From: Streptomyces microflavus
GTDB lineage: Bacteria > Actinomycetota > Actinomycetes > Streptomycetales > Streptomycetaceae
Assembly (NCBI RefSeq): GCF_014650075.1
Contig: NZ_BMUG01000023.1
Location: forward strand, 1-32,356
Length of the DNA stretch: 32,356 nucleotides
Reading direction: 5' to 3'
Positions 1 to 7,052 of the stretch are shown piece by piece. Each line of letters begins with the position of its first letter. The stretch's first letter is position 1. The notes beneath the pieces are model-generated. The model had not been told where the DNA came from. It did no database searches and saw nothing but the letters and a program-made list of their open reading frames with translations. The translations under genes and the position numbers were made by a program.

Positions 1-38
1 CAGGGGGGACCCTGTGGGAGAGTAGGACGCCGCCGAAC
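1..38 (+). rRNA. rrf: 5S ribosomal RNA, 3' end only
   Basis: The first bases read as the last third of a Streptomyces 5S rRNA: the helix with the GTGGGAGAGTAGGACGC stretch, followed by the terminal CCGCCGAAC that would pair with the missing 5' end. The gene starts outside the window. A strong terminator follows within 15 bases, as expected at the end of an rRNA operon. The 3' end is placed by the pairing rule and could be off by a few bases. Confidence 0.9.
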
Positions 39-50
39 AATTTTTCCGGG

Positions 51-80
51 AAAGCCCCGTGCCTTGTGGCACGGGGCTTT
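51..80 (+). terminator. rRNA operon terminator
   Basis: A perfect 13-bp inverted repeat (AAAGCCCCGTGCC, loop TTGT, GGCACGGGGCTTT) ends in a short T run. It lies 12 bases after the 5S end and is a classical intrinsic terminator for the rRNA transcript. Confidence 0.9.
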
Positions 81-97
81 TCTGCGTTCTGAACGTC

Positions 98-103
98 TAG
101 GGT
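98..103 (+). promoter_or_regulatory. -10 box of a probable leaderless promoter for the HAD gene
   Basis: TAGGGT sits 6 bases before the ATG at 110, which would place the transcription start on the start codon. There is no Shine-Dalgarno sequence before this ATG, which fits a leaderless mRNA. Confidence 0.45.
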
Positions 104-109
104 CGAACC

Positions 110-754
110 ATGCGCTACGAACTGGTCATCTTCGACAACGATGGTGTGCTCGTCGACAGTGAGCCGATCGCCAACACCATCCTCGCCGGCTACCTCACCG
201 AACTCGGTCACCCCACCTCGTACGAGGAGTCGCTCCGCGACTACATGGGGGCCGCCGTGCACCGGGTGCACGACCTCGTCGACGAGCGGGGTGGCGAGAA
301 GCTCCCCGCGGACTTCGAGGACATCCTCCAGGCCCGGACCTTCGCCGCCTTCCAGCAGGAGCTGGTGGCGGTGGACGGGACAGAGGAGCTGCTCGGCAAG
401 CTCGTCGCCGATGGGGTCGACTACTGCGTCGCCTCGTCCGGGAGCCACGAGAAGATCCGGGTCGGGCACCGCAGGACCGGGCTCGACCAGTGGTTCGAGG
501 AGGAGTGGATCTTCAGCTCGGAGGATGTCGGGCGGGGCAAGCCGGCGCCGGACCTGTTCCTGCACGCCGCCGAGCGGATGGGTGTCGCGCCGGAGCGGTG
601 CGTCGTCATCGAGGACAGCCCGCTCGGGGTCGAGGCGGCCCGTGCCGCGGGGATGGATGTGTACGGGTTCACGTCGATGATGCCCGCGGACCGGCTGACC
701 GGAGTGACCGGGCACTTCTCGGACATGGCCCAACTCCCGGGACTCCTCGCCTGA
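110..754 (+). CDS. HAD-superfamily hydrolase (phosphoglycolate phosphatase/beta-phosphoglucomutase-like)
   Basis: The 214-residue protein has the full haloacid dehalogenase signature: motif I DNDGVLVDSE with nucleophile D9 and acid D11, motif II S109-S110, the motif III lysine in GKPAPD (K144), and motif IV E168-D169 in VIEDS. The all-helical cap between motifs I and II (about residues 18-90) marks it as subfamily IA, like CbbY, Gph and beta-phosphoglucomutase. It is a cytoplasmic phosphatase of a small phosphorylated metabolite, but the substrate cannot be read from the sequence. The ATG has no ribosome binding site and a -10-like box lies just upstream, suggesting a leaderless message. It lies between the rRNA terminator and an MFS transporter without a shared operon signal. 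Confidence 0.85.
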   Translation: MRYELVIFDNDGVLVDSEPIANTILAGYLTELGHPTSYEESLRDYMGAAVHRVHDLVDERGGEKLPADFEDILQARTFAAFQQELVAVDGTEELLGKLVADGVDYCVASSGSHEKIRVGHRRTGLDQWFEEEWIFSSEDVGRGKPAPDLFLHAAERMGVAPERCVVIEDSPLGVEAARAAGMDVYGFTSMMPADRLTGVTGHFSDMAQLPGLLA

Positions 755-757
755 TCC

Positions 758-775
758 ATCTACCCATGGGTAGAT
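758..775. promoter_or_regulatory. 18-bp perfect palindrome upstream of the MFS gene, candidate operator
   Basis: ATCTACCCATGGGTAGAT is a perfect palindrome centred about 30 bases before the transporter ATG. It covers the place where the -35 region of the leaderless promoter (-10 at 784-789) would lie, the usual position for a repressor site. It has no T tract, so it is a poor terminator for the HAD gene. Confidence 0.45.
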
Positions 776-783
776 CCTGGGCT

Positions 784-789
784 TACGCT
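784..789 (+). promoter_or_regulatory. -10 box of a probable leaderless promoter for the MFS gene
   Basis: TACGCT lies 7 bases before the ATG at 797 and fits the TAnnnT pattern of Streptomyces vegetative promoters. No ribosome binding site precedes that ATG. Confidence 0.4.
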
Positions 790-796
790 CGCCGCC

Positions 797-1996
797 ATGA
801 CAGACGCGGGCTTGCGGCACGGCAGGGCTTCACTGGCGCTGAGCTTCGGCGTCCAGGGGGTGGCGTTCGCACTCCTCGTGACGCGGATCCCCGCCCTTCA
901 GGACCAGTACGGGATATCCGACGGGCTGCTGCCCGTCTTCCTCGCCGCCGTCCCGATCCTGGCGGGCGCCGGCAGCGTACTCACCGAGAAGGTGGTCGCC
1001 CGGGTGCGGCCCGGTGTCGTCCTGCGGTGGGCGCAGCCCCTCGTCCTGCTCGCCCTGCTCGGGGTGGGCGCGGGCCGGGAGCTCTGGCACATCGCTGTCG
1101 CGCTCGGGGTGTTCGGGCTGGCGGTCGGGGCGCTGGACGCCTCGATGAACATGATGGGCGTCAGCCTGCAGCGGGCGTACGGGCGCAGCATCATGCTCGG
1201 CTTCCACGCCGCGTACAGCCTCGGCGGGATCGCCGGGGCGTCCCTGGCGTGGGTCGGGGCGCGCTGGGATCTGTCGTTGTTCGTGTCCTACCTCCCCGTG
1301 GTGGCGGTGCTGTTGCCCGCCGTGCTGGTCGGCAGCCGGTGGTACACGGAGGGGAGGAGCCCGGAGAAGGCCGGCGGACCGCCGGCCGCGGGTGGTTCCG
1401 TCCCGTTCAAGCTGCTGCTGCCGCTCTGCCTGGTGATGTGCTTCGCGTACATCGGTGACTCGACCGTCTCCAACTGGAGTGCCAAGTACCTTCAGGACGT
1501 GCTCGGCAGCTCGGAGCAGATGTCGACCCTTCCGTACAACGTCTACATGGTGACGACGCTGCTGGGCCGGGCCGTCGGGGACCTCGGGGTCCGGCGGTTC
1601 GGGGCGGTCGCCGTCGTGCGGGGCGGGAGTCTGCTGGCGGCCGGCGGGTTCGCGGTGGTGGCGGTGGCGCCGGGGGCCTGGGTGGGGATGCTCGGGTTCA
1701 CCATGCTGGGGCTCGGGCTCTGTGTGATCGTGCCGCAGACCTTCGCGGCGGCCGGGCGGATGTTCCCGGGGAACAGTGATGTCGCCGTGGCCCGGCTGAA
1801 CATCTTCAACTATGTCGGGTTCCTGGTGGGTTCGCCGCTGGTGGGGGTTCTGGGGGACGCGTGGAGCTACCGGGGCGCCATGCTCGTACCGATGGTTCTG
1901 GTGCTGGCGACGCTGGTGTATGCCCGCTCGTTCGCGCCGGAGCCCGCCCGATACGGTGGCGGGCATGAGCGGCCGCACACAGCTGATGTGGGATGA
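797..1996 (+). CDS. Major facilitator superfamily transporter (YbjJ/FucP-like)
   Basis: A 399-residue, strongly hydrophobic protein with about twelve membrane segments in two halves, joined by a hydrophilic loop (about residues 183-200). The opening (LSFGVQGVAFALLVTRIPALQDQYGIS) and the GALDASMNMMGVSLQ stretch near residue 120 are typical of the YbjJ/fucose-permease-like MFS branch, usually annotated as sugar transporters or efflux pumps; the substrate is not predictable. The start is the ATG without a Shine-Dalgarno, preceded by a TAnnnT box and a perfect palindrome that may bind a repressor. Its last 32 bases overlap the start of the deacetylase gene in another frame, so the two are probably cotranscribed and translationally coupled. 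Confidence 0.85.
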   Translation: MTDAGLRHGRASLALSFGVQGVAFALLVTRIPALQDQYGISDGLLPVFLAAVPILAGAGSVLTEKVVARVRPGVVLRWAQPLVLLALLGVGAGRELWHIAVALGVFGLAVGALDASMNMMGVSLQRAYGRSIMLGFHAAYSLGGIAGASLAWVGARWDLSLFVSYLPVVAVLLPAVLVGSRWYTEGRSPEKAGGPPAAGGSVPFKLLLPLCLVMCFAYIGDSTVSNWSAKYLQDVLGSSEQMSTLPYNVYMVTTLLGRAVGDLGVRRFGAVAVVRGGSLLAAGGFAVVAVAPGAWVGMLGFTMLGLGLCVIVPQTFAAAGRMFPGNSDVAVARLNIFNYVGFLVGSPLVGVLGDAWSYRGAMLVPMVLVLATLVYARSFAPEPARYGGGHERPHTADVG

Positions 1997-3137
1997 CGCA
2001 GTTACGGGATACGACTTCGGGGAGAGCCACCCCATGGACCCGGTCCGGCTGGCCCTGACGATGGGGCTGGTGCGGGCGTTCGGGCTGGACGGGGCGGTGG
2101 ACCTGCGGGCGGCGAGGCCGCTCGGGGATTCGACCCTGCGGCTCGTGCACCGGCAGGACTACGTGTCGGCGGTGCGGGCAGCCTCGGCCGATCCCCGGGC
2201 CGCCGACCAGGACTACGGGCTCGGGACGGTGGACGATCCGGCGTTCGAGGGGATGCACGAGGCGTCCGCGCTGATCGCCGGGCTCTCCGTGGGGGCCGCC
2301 GAGGCCGTGTGGCGCGGGGAGACCGCGCACGCGGTGAACTTCACCGGGGGGCTGCATCACGCCATGCCGGGGGCGGCCGCCGGGTTCTGCATCTACAACG
2401 ACCCGGCCCTCGCCATCGCCCGGCTGCTGGAGCTGGGCGCCGAGCGGGTCGCGTACGTGGATGTGGACGTCCACCACGGGGACGGGGTGCAGGCCGCGTT
2501 CTGGGAGGACCCCAGGGTGCTGACGATCTCCCTGCACGAGCACCCGCGCACGCTCTTCCCGCAGACGGGGTGGCCGGAGGAGACCGGGGCCGGGGAGGGT
2601 GAGGGTTCCGCGGTCAACCTGGCGCTGCCCGCCGGGACCGGGGACGCGGGGTGGCTGCGGGCGTTCCACGCCGTCGTGCCCGAGCTGCTGGCCGATTTCC
2701 GGCCGCAGGTGCTCGTCACGCAGCACGGGGCCGACACCCACTTCGAGGACCCGCTCGCCCATCTCGCCGTCTCCCTGGACGCGCAGCGGGCGGTCATGGA
2801 GTCCTGTCATGAGCTGGCGCACCGGTACGCGGAGGGCGGGCGGTGGGTGGCGCTCGGCGGGGGCGGGTACGCGGTGGTGGATGTCGTACCGCGGTCGTGG
2901 ACGCATCTGGTGGGGATCGCCGCGCACGCTCCCGTCGACCCGGAGTCGGTGGTCCCGCCGTCGTGGCGCGACCTTGTCTACGCCCGTACGCGGCAGTTGG
3001 GCCCCGGCCGGATGACGGATGGGCGTACGCCTTCCTGGAAGTCCTGGGAGGACGGGTACGACCCGGCGGACCGGCTGGACCAGGCGGTCATCGCGACCCG
3101 GAAGGCGGCGTTCCCGCTGCGGGGGCTGCTGGCCTGA
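1965..3137 (+). CDS. Histone deacetylase family protein (AcuC/acetylpolyamine amidohydrolase type)
   Basis: A 390-residue zinc amidohydrolase of the arginase/HDAC fold, expected to remove acetyl groups from proteins or small amines in the cytoplasm. The charge-relay pair is H131-H132 (GGLHHAMPG). The metal site is formed by D168 and H170 in DVDVHHGDG and D257 in HGADTHFEDP. The glycine-rich GGGGY (Y302) carries the transition-state tyrosine. All key residues are present. The reading frame opens further upstream, but that part lies inside the MFS gene and is Trp/Arg-rich and implausible, so the ATG at 1965 is chosen. It overlaps the transporter end by 32 bases. AcuC-type enzymes often reactivate acetyl-CoA synthetase; no acs gene is in view, so the target is unknown. 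Confidence 0.88.
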   Translation: MSGRTQLMWDDAVTGYDFGESHPMDPVRLALTMGLVRAFGLDGAVDLRAARPLGDSTLRLVHRQDYVSAVRAASADPRAADQDYGLGTVDDPAFEGMHEASALIAGLSVGAAEAVWRGETAHAVNFTGGLHHAMPGAAAGFCIYNDPALAIARLLELGAERVAYVDVDVHHGDGVQAAFWEDPRVLTISLHEHPRTLFPQTGWPEETGAGEGEGSAVNLALPAGTGDAGWLRAFHAVVPELLADFRPQVLVTQHGADTHFEDPLAHLAVSLDAQRAVMESCHELAHRYAEGGRWVALGGGGYAVVDVVPRSWTHLVGIAAHAPVDPESVVPPSWRDLVYARTRQLGPGRMTDGRTPSWKSWEDGYDPADRLDQAVIATRKAAFPLRGLLA

Positions 3138-3239
3138 GGGGCGTACGCACGGGGGCATTGTGCCGTGCGGTTACGCCAACGGTGGGGCGTACCGGGAATC
3201 CCGCCCGGCCGGGCGGGTGGGTACGGCAGCATCCCGAGG

Positions 3240-4055
3240 GTGTTGAGCACCGGGGCGTTGCGCGCCCATCTGCTGGCGGCCCGGCTGGCCGGGCCCGTGG
3301 CCACGCCGCGCGAGAACAGTCTGCGCAGCTACCGGCTGTTCGCGGCGCGGGATCCGCGGGTGATGCTCGGTCTCTCGCCCGAGCGGACCTGGGACGAGCC
3401 GGAGCTGCTGCGGCTGATGGCGGACCGGTGCGGGGTCTCGGCCGATCCCGCGCATGTGTCGGGGCCCGACGCGATCGACCCGGAGCGGACGGTGGCCGCG
3501 CTGGACGCGTTCGCCGAGCGGCTGGGGCGGGCGGCGGCGCGGCGGGTTCCGGTGCTTCTGGGGACCGGGCATCCGCACCGGCTGCTGGGTTTCTACGCCG
3601 GGCTGGCAGACGCCTTGTCGGCGGCGGGGTGTCCTGTTCTCACCCCCGCGCAGGGGAGATGTATCGACATAACGACCCGGTTCGGCGTACGCACGTACAA
3701 CCTCGACTACGTACGGGGCGTCGCCCTGGTCCGTGAACCCGGGGGGCGGCCTTCGGGTGGTGAAACCGGCGCACACACGCATTCGCCGCTGCCGGTCAGG
3801 GTGGCGCTGCAGGACTCGGCGGAGCGGTACGGGGTGCTTCCGGAGCTGGTGATCGGGGATCACGGGTGGGTCTGCGGCGCAGGTCAGCTCGGTATCGAGG
3901 CGATCGGGCCGGCGGATACGGACGATCCCGCGCTCTTCGTCGGCGAGGCCGAGGGGCGGGTTTCCGTCGTCGTGCCGCTGGACGACGGGGTCCGGTCGCA
4001 CTACTACCGGCCACTGACGCGGTACGTGCTCCACCGGGCGGGCCTGCCCTCGTAA
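3240..4055 (+). CDS. Conserved protein of the actinobacterial 'phosphatase' family
   Basis: About 271 residues from the GTG at 3240, which follows a GAGGG run; TTG 3243 is an alternative. The frame continues to a GTG at 3165, but that extension is Gly/Arg-rich, poorly protein-like and contains a TTA codon, so it is not preferred. The protein has GTGHPHRLLGFYAGLADAL, an invariant-looking QGRCIDIT segment and LVIGDHGWVCGAGQLGIEAIGPAD near the C-terminus. These match a family common in Streptomyces that is usually labelled phosphatase. I see no HAD, PP2C or protein tyrosine phosphatase motif, so the activity is uncertain. There is no signal peptide or membrane segment. It lies 102 bases after the deacetylase on the same strand. 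Confidence 0.7.
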   Translation: MLSTGALRAHLLAARLAGPVATPRENSLRSYRLFAARDPRVMLGLSPERTWDEPELLRLMADRCGVSADPAHVSGPDAIDPERTVAALDAFAERLGRAAARRVPVLLGTGHPHRLLGFYAGLADALSAAGCPVLTPAQGRCIDITTRFGVRTYNLDYVRGVALVREPGGRPSGGETGAHTHSPLPVRVALQDSAERYGVLPELVIGDHGWVCGAGQLGIEAIGPADTDDPALFVGEAEGRVSVVVPLDDGVRSHYYRPLTRYVLHRAGLPS

Positions 4056-4184
4056 GTGGCCTGGTCGTCCCTCCTCTTCCCCACTCGCACCACCCGCCCC
4101 TAATCTGGGGAGTGAGCGCACAGCGACGAAGAGTCACCGGAGGGGAAGCCGGTGCGCGTCCGGTGCGGAAGGTACAGGTGGGTC

Positions 4185-4397
4185 ATGGCTGCTGACAACG
4201 AGAGGCCTCTCAACGAGGTCAGGTTTCTGACCGTGGCGGAAGTCGCCTCGGTCATGCGAGTGTCGAAGATGACCGTGTACCGCTTGGTGCACAGCGGTCA
4301 TCTGCCGGCGATCCGGGTGGGCAGGTCCTTCCGGGTGCCGGAGCAAGCGGTTCACGCGTATCTCCGCGAGTCCTTTGTGGGGGTGGAATCAGCCTGA
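4185..4397 (+). CDS. bdtA: Small MerR/excisionase-type DNA-binding protein (BdtA-like)
   Basis: A 70-residue protein made almost entirely of one winged helix-turn-helix: FLTVAEVASVMRVSKMTVYRLVHSGHLPAIRVGRSFRVPEQAVHAYL, the HTH_17 pattern shared with BldC and phage excisionases. It is nearly identical to the S. coelicolor protein I remember as SCO3328/BdtA, a developmental regulator; the symbol rests on that memory. The frame also has a GTG at 4152 with a strong GGAGGGG six bases upstream, which would add eleven Arg-rich residues. The ATG at 4185 gives the conserved length and is preferred, but translation from 4152 is possible. It has no partner domain, so it probably binds DNA cooperatively as BldC does. 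The ribosomal protein bS22 gene follows. Confidence 0.85.
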   Translation: MAADNERPLNEVRFLTVAEVASVMRVSKMTVYRLVHSGHLPAIRVGRSFRVPEQAVHAYLRESFVGVESA

Positions 4398-4431
4398 GGC
4401 CGCCTTCGGACGGCTGGGGTTTGCCCTCGGA

Positions 4432-4461
4432 TTACGTCCCTCACCCGGTGGCGGGTAGGCT
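4432..4461 (+). promoter_or_regulatory. Possible promoter for the bS22 gene
   Basis: TTACGT (4432-4437) and TAGGCT (4456-4461) are 18 bases apart, and the -10 lies about 68 bases before the GTG at 4529. The -35 is weak, so this is tentative. Confidence 0.3.
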
Positions 4462-4528
4462 AGGCCGACGTAGGTCGTGTGGGCCCAGACGCCCCGCACC
4501 AGTGAAAATGAAGTGAGCGAGGGTAGTC

Positions 4529-4627
4529 GTGGGCTCTGTTATCAAGAAGCGGCGCAAGCGGATGGCCAAGAAGAAGCACCGCAAGCTGCTCAAGCGCACG
4601 CGCGTTCAGCGTCGCAACAAGAAGTAA
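4529..4627 (+). CDS. Small ribosomal subunit protein bS22 (AURKAIP1/COX24 domain)
   Basis: This 32-residue protein starts at a GTG eight bases after a GAGCGAGG ribosome binding site. It begins MGSVIKKRRKRMAKKKHRK and ends TRVQRRNKK; more than half of the residues are Lys or Arg. It matches, nearly residue for residue, the short AURKAIP1/COX24-domain protein found in mycobacterial 30S structures as bS22, which lies against 16S rRNA near the decoding region. It is easily missed because of its length. It follows the BdtA-type regulator, as in other actinobacteria, and is closed off by a strong terminator. Confidence 0.92.
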   Translation: MGSVIKKRRKRMAKKKHRKLLKRTRVQRRNKK

Positions 4628-4648
4628 GCGAACGCAGTTCGTGAGATC

Positions 4649-4683
4649 CGCAGCCCTTCCGCCGTCCTGGCGGGAGGGCTGCG
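4649..4683 (+). terminator. Terminator after the bS22 gene
   Basis: Fifteen-base arms (CGCAGCCCTTCCGCC and GGCGGGAGGGCTGCG) pair around a GTCCT loop with a single G-T wobble. The hairpin begins 22 bases after the stop codon. No long T tract follows, as is common in Streptomyces. Confidence 0.8.
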
Positions 4684-4798
4684 GTGCGTTTCGGGGCCCG
4701 GGGTCGTCACAGGACGGCGTCCACCCGCTACGGTGACGGCCAGGGAAGTTACCGCGGGAAGCAGGTACCGCTTCCCGGTCCGACGGAAGGCGCTGGTC

Positions 4799-5887
4799 TT
4801 GGGGAAGGTCGTCCTCGTCACAGGAGTGGCCCGGCAGCTGGGGGGCCGCTTCGTCCGGCGCGTCCAGCGCGAGCCGGGAGTGGACCGGGTGATCGGCGTC
4901 GACGCGGTCGCGCCCTCGCATCCGCTGGGGGACGCTGAGTTCGTCCGCGCGGACATCCGGCAGTCCGCCCTGGCGCGGATCCTGGCCGAGTACGCCGTCG
5001 ACACGGTCGTGCACCTGGACGTCTCCGGCAAGGCGCTCGGCACCGCCGGCCGGACGGCGATCAAGGAGACCAACGTCATCGGCACCATGCAGCTGCTCGG
5101 TGCCTGCCAGAAGTCGCCGACCGTCCAGCGGCTCGTGGTGAAGTCCAGTACGAGTGTGTACGGGTCGGCGCCCCGCGATCCGGCGGTGTTCACCGAGACC
5201 ACCCCGCCCAAGTCGCTGCCGAGCGGCGGGTTCGCGAAGGACGCGGTGGAGGTCGAGGGGTACGTACGGGGCTTCGCCCGGCGCCGGCCGGACGTCGCGG
5301 TGTGCGTGCTGCGGTTCGCCAACATCCTGGGTCCGCGGCCGGACTCGCCGCTCGCGGACTATCTGTCGCTGCCCGTCCTGCCGACCGTCTTCGGCTACGA
5401 CCCCCGGCTCCAGTTCGTGCACGAGGACGACGTCATCGACGTACTGGGGATCGCGGCAAGTGAGCCGCGGCGCGGGACGCTGAACAGCGGGACCTTCAAC
5501 ATCGCCGGGGACGGTGTGCTGTTGCTCTCGCAGTGCTCGCGGCGGCTGGGGCGGCCGACCGTGCCGGTGCTGCTGCCCGCCGTCACCTGGGTCGGTTCGG
5601 CGCTCCGTACGATCGGGATGACCGACTTCTCGCCGGAACAGATCAGGCTGCTGACCCATGGCAGGGTGGTCTCGACCGTGCAGATGCGCGAGACCCTCGG
5701 TTTCCGGCCGGAGTTCACCACGGCCGAGACCTTCGCGGAGTTCGCGCGGAGCCGGGGTCCGGGGCTGCTGCCGCCGGAGACGGTGGGCAGGGCGGTGGAC
5801 CGGCTGGCGGAGCTGCCGCTGCCGGGGGGTGCCGGGCCGCGGGAGCGCGGGGCCGGTGCGGTACAGACGACTCACGGCGCCAGGTAG
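4799..5887 (+). CDS. NAD-dependent epimerase/dehydratase-fold protein (extended SDR, atypical active site)
   Basis: About 362 residues from the TTG at 4799, chosen because GGAAGG lies 8 bases upstream and the protein then opens directly on the Rossmann strand (GKVVLVTGVARQLGG, residues 2-16). An in-frame GTG at 4733 would add 22 residues. The body has an extended SDR fold: acidic end of strand 2 (GVDAV), HLDVSG, and the strand SSTSVYG (116-122). The usual YxxxK pair is not intact: K147 is present in SGGFAKDAVE but the Tyr position holds Gly143. It may bind NAD(H) without classical oxidoreductase chemistry. The following acyltransferase gene is 15 bases away, and the pairing is conserved (galE2-Rv0502 in M. 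tuberculosis as I recall), suggesting a lipid or envelope role. This is inference. Confidence 0.82.
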   Translation: MGKVVLVTGVARQLGGRFVRRVQREPGVDRVIGVDAVAPSHPLGDAEFVRADIRQSALARILAEYAVDTVVHLDVSGKALGTAGRTAIKETNVIGTMQLLGACQKSPTVQRLVVKSSTSVYGSAPRDPAVFTETTPPKSLPSGGFAKDAVEVEGYVRGFARRRPDVAVCVLRFANILGPRPDSPLADYLSLPVLPTVFGYDPRLQFVHEDDVIDVLGIAASEPRRGTLNSGTFNIAGDGVLLLSQCSRRLGRPTVPVLLPAVTWVGSALRTIGMTDFSPEQIRLLTHGRVVSTVQMRETLGFRPEFTTAETFAEFARSRGPGLLPPETVGRAVDRLAELPLPGGAGPRERGAGAVQTTHGAR

Positions 5888-5902
5888 AGGAGCGCATCCA
5901 CG

Positions 5903-6988
5903 ATGGCGGACGCCAAGGTCATTCCGTTCGACGACGACCGTTCGCGGTCCGGGTCCGCGTCGCGTCCCGCGCGGCGCCGGACCGGGGCGGGCTCCGGCGG
6001 CCGGGGCGACGGCTCCACGGCCCCTGTGAGCGCCCTGCCGGGCGGGCGGCTCCCCGAGTCCCCCTCGGACGGGGCGGAGGGGGCGCAGGACCCCCAGCAG
6101 CCTCAGGAGGAGGCGGTGGGCGGGGTGGGTGCGCCGGCCGATGCGGGCGGTGGCTGGGACCGGCGGATCGCGGGCGGGCTGGCGTTCCTGCGGCGGCGGG
6201 TCACCGGCGACTACGAGGTCGACGAGTTCGGTTACGACAAGGAGCTCACCGACCAGGTCCTGATGTCGGCGCTCCGGCCGCTGGCGGACAAGTACTTCCG
6301 GGTCGAGGTGAAGGGCATCGAGAACATCCCGTCGGACGGCGGGGCGCTCATCGTGGCCAACCACTCCGGGACGCTGCCGCTGGACGGGCTGATGCTCCAG
6401 GTCGCGGTGCACGACAACCACCCGGCCGAGCGCCATCTGCGGCTGCTCGCCGCCGATCTGGTCTTCCACCTGCCGGTCGTCAACGAGCTGGCGCGCAAGG
6501 CCGGGCACACGCTGGCCTGTGCGGAGGACGCGCAGCGGCTGCTGGAGCTCGGCGAGATCGTCGGGGTGATGCCGGAGGGGTTCAAGGGCATCGGCAAGCC
6601 GTTCGGTGACCGTTACAAGCTGCAGCGCTTCGGGCGGGGCGGGTTCGTGTCGACGGCGCTGCGGGCGGGGGCGCCGATCGTGCCGTGCTCGATCGTGGGG
6701 GCCGAGGAGATCTATCCGATGATCGGCAACGCGAAGACACTGGCGCGGCTGCTGGGCTTCCCGTACTTCCCGATCACGCCCACGTTCCCGTGGCTGGGGC
6801 CGCTGGGCGCGGTGCCGCTGCCGACGAAGTGGACGATCCAGTTCGGTGAGCCGATCCCGACGGACGGCTATCCGCCGGAGGCGGCCGAGGACCCGATGCT
6901 GATGTTCAACCTGACGGACCAGGTGCGTGAGCAGATCCAGCACACGCTGTACAAGCTGCTGGTGCAGCGGCGGTCGGTCTTCTTCTGA
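5903..6988 (+). CDS. PlsC-like acyltransferase (lysophospholipid/MGAT-type)
   Basis: A 361-residue protein with a GAGGAG ribosome binding site before the ATG. Residues 1-95 are a low-complexity Ser/Gly/Pro/Glu tail. The catalytic domain follows at about 130-345: VANHSGTLPLDG holds the acyltransferase His (H154) and Asp (D161) with the wider spacing of the MGAT-like LPLAT branch, and GVMPEGFKG (221-229) is the glycerol-phosphate-binding motif. It should transfer an acyl group from acyl-CoA or acyl-ACP to a lysophospholipid or glyceride at the membrane. No true membrane span is evident, so it is likely peripheral. It is 15 bases after the SDR gene and in one operon with it. A two-way terminator separates it from rsbN. 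Confidence 0.85.
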   Translation: MADAKVIPFDDDRSRSGSASRPARRRTGAGSGGRGDGSTAPVSALPGGRLPESPSDGAEGAQDPQQPQEEAVGGVGAPADAGGGWDRRIAGGLAFLRRRVTGDYEVDEFGYDKELTDQVLMSALRPLADKYFRVEVKGIENIPSDGGALIVANHSGTLPLDGLMLQVAVHDNHPAERHLRLLAADLVFHLPVVNELARKAGHTLACAEDAQRLLELGEIVGVMPEGFKGIGKPFGDRYKLQRFGRGGFVSTALRAGAPIVPCSIVGAEEIYPMIGNAKTLARLLGFPYFPITPTFPWLGPLGAVPLPTKWTIQFGEPIPTDGYPPEAAEDPMLMFNLTDQVREQIQHTLYKLLVQRRSVFF

Positions 6989-7005
6989 GGGCTCGGGTAC
7001 GTGAG

Positions 7006-7040
7006 AGGGGGCCGGTGCGCGAATCGCGTACCGGCCCCCT
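7006..7040. terminator. Bidirectional terminator between the acyltransferase gene and rsbN
   Basis: AGGGGGCCGGT (7006-7016) pairs perfectly with ACCGGCCCCCT (7030-7040); the spacer can extend the stem (CGCG-AAT-CGCG). It lies between two convergent genes and is symmetric enough to serve both. Confidence 0.8.
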
Positions 7041-7052
7041 CCGACGTATGCC

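Noticed and set aside
758..775. Palindrome considered as a terminator for the HAD gene
   Set aside because: It has no T tract, starts 4 bases after the stop codon and covers a promoter region, so an operator is the better reading.
1806..3158. Long minus-strand open frame of 450 codons opposite the deacetylase gene
   Set aside because: It mirrors the plus-strand gene with its complete HDAC motifs; its translation is Pro/Arg/His-rich with no recognisable domain, as expected for an antisense frame in GC-rich coding DNA.
4460..6943. 827-codon minus-strand open frame across bS22, SDR and acyltransferase genes
   Set aside because: Low-complexity Arg/Pro/His translation opposite three well-supported genes; an artefact of high GC.
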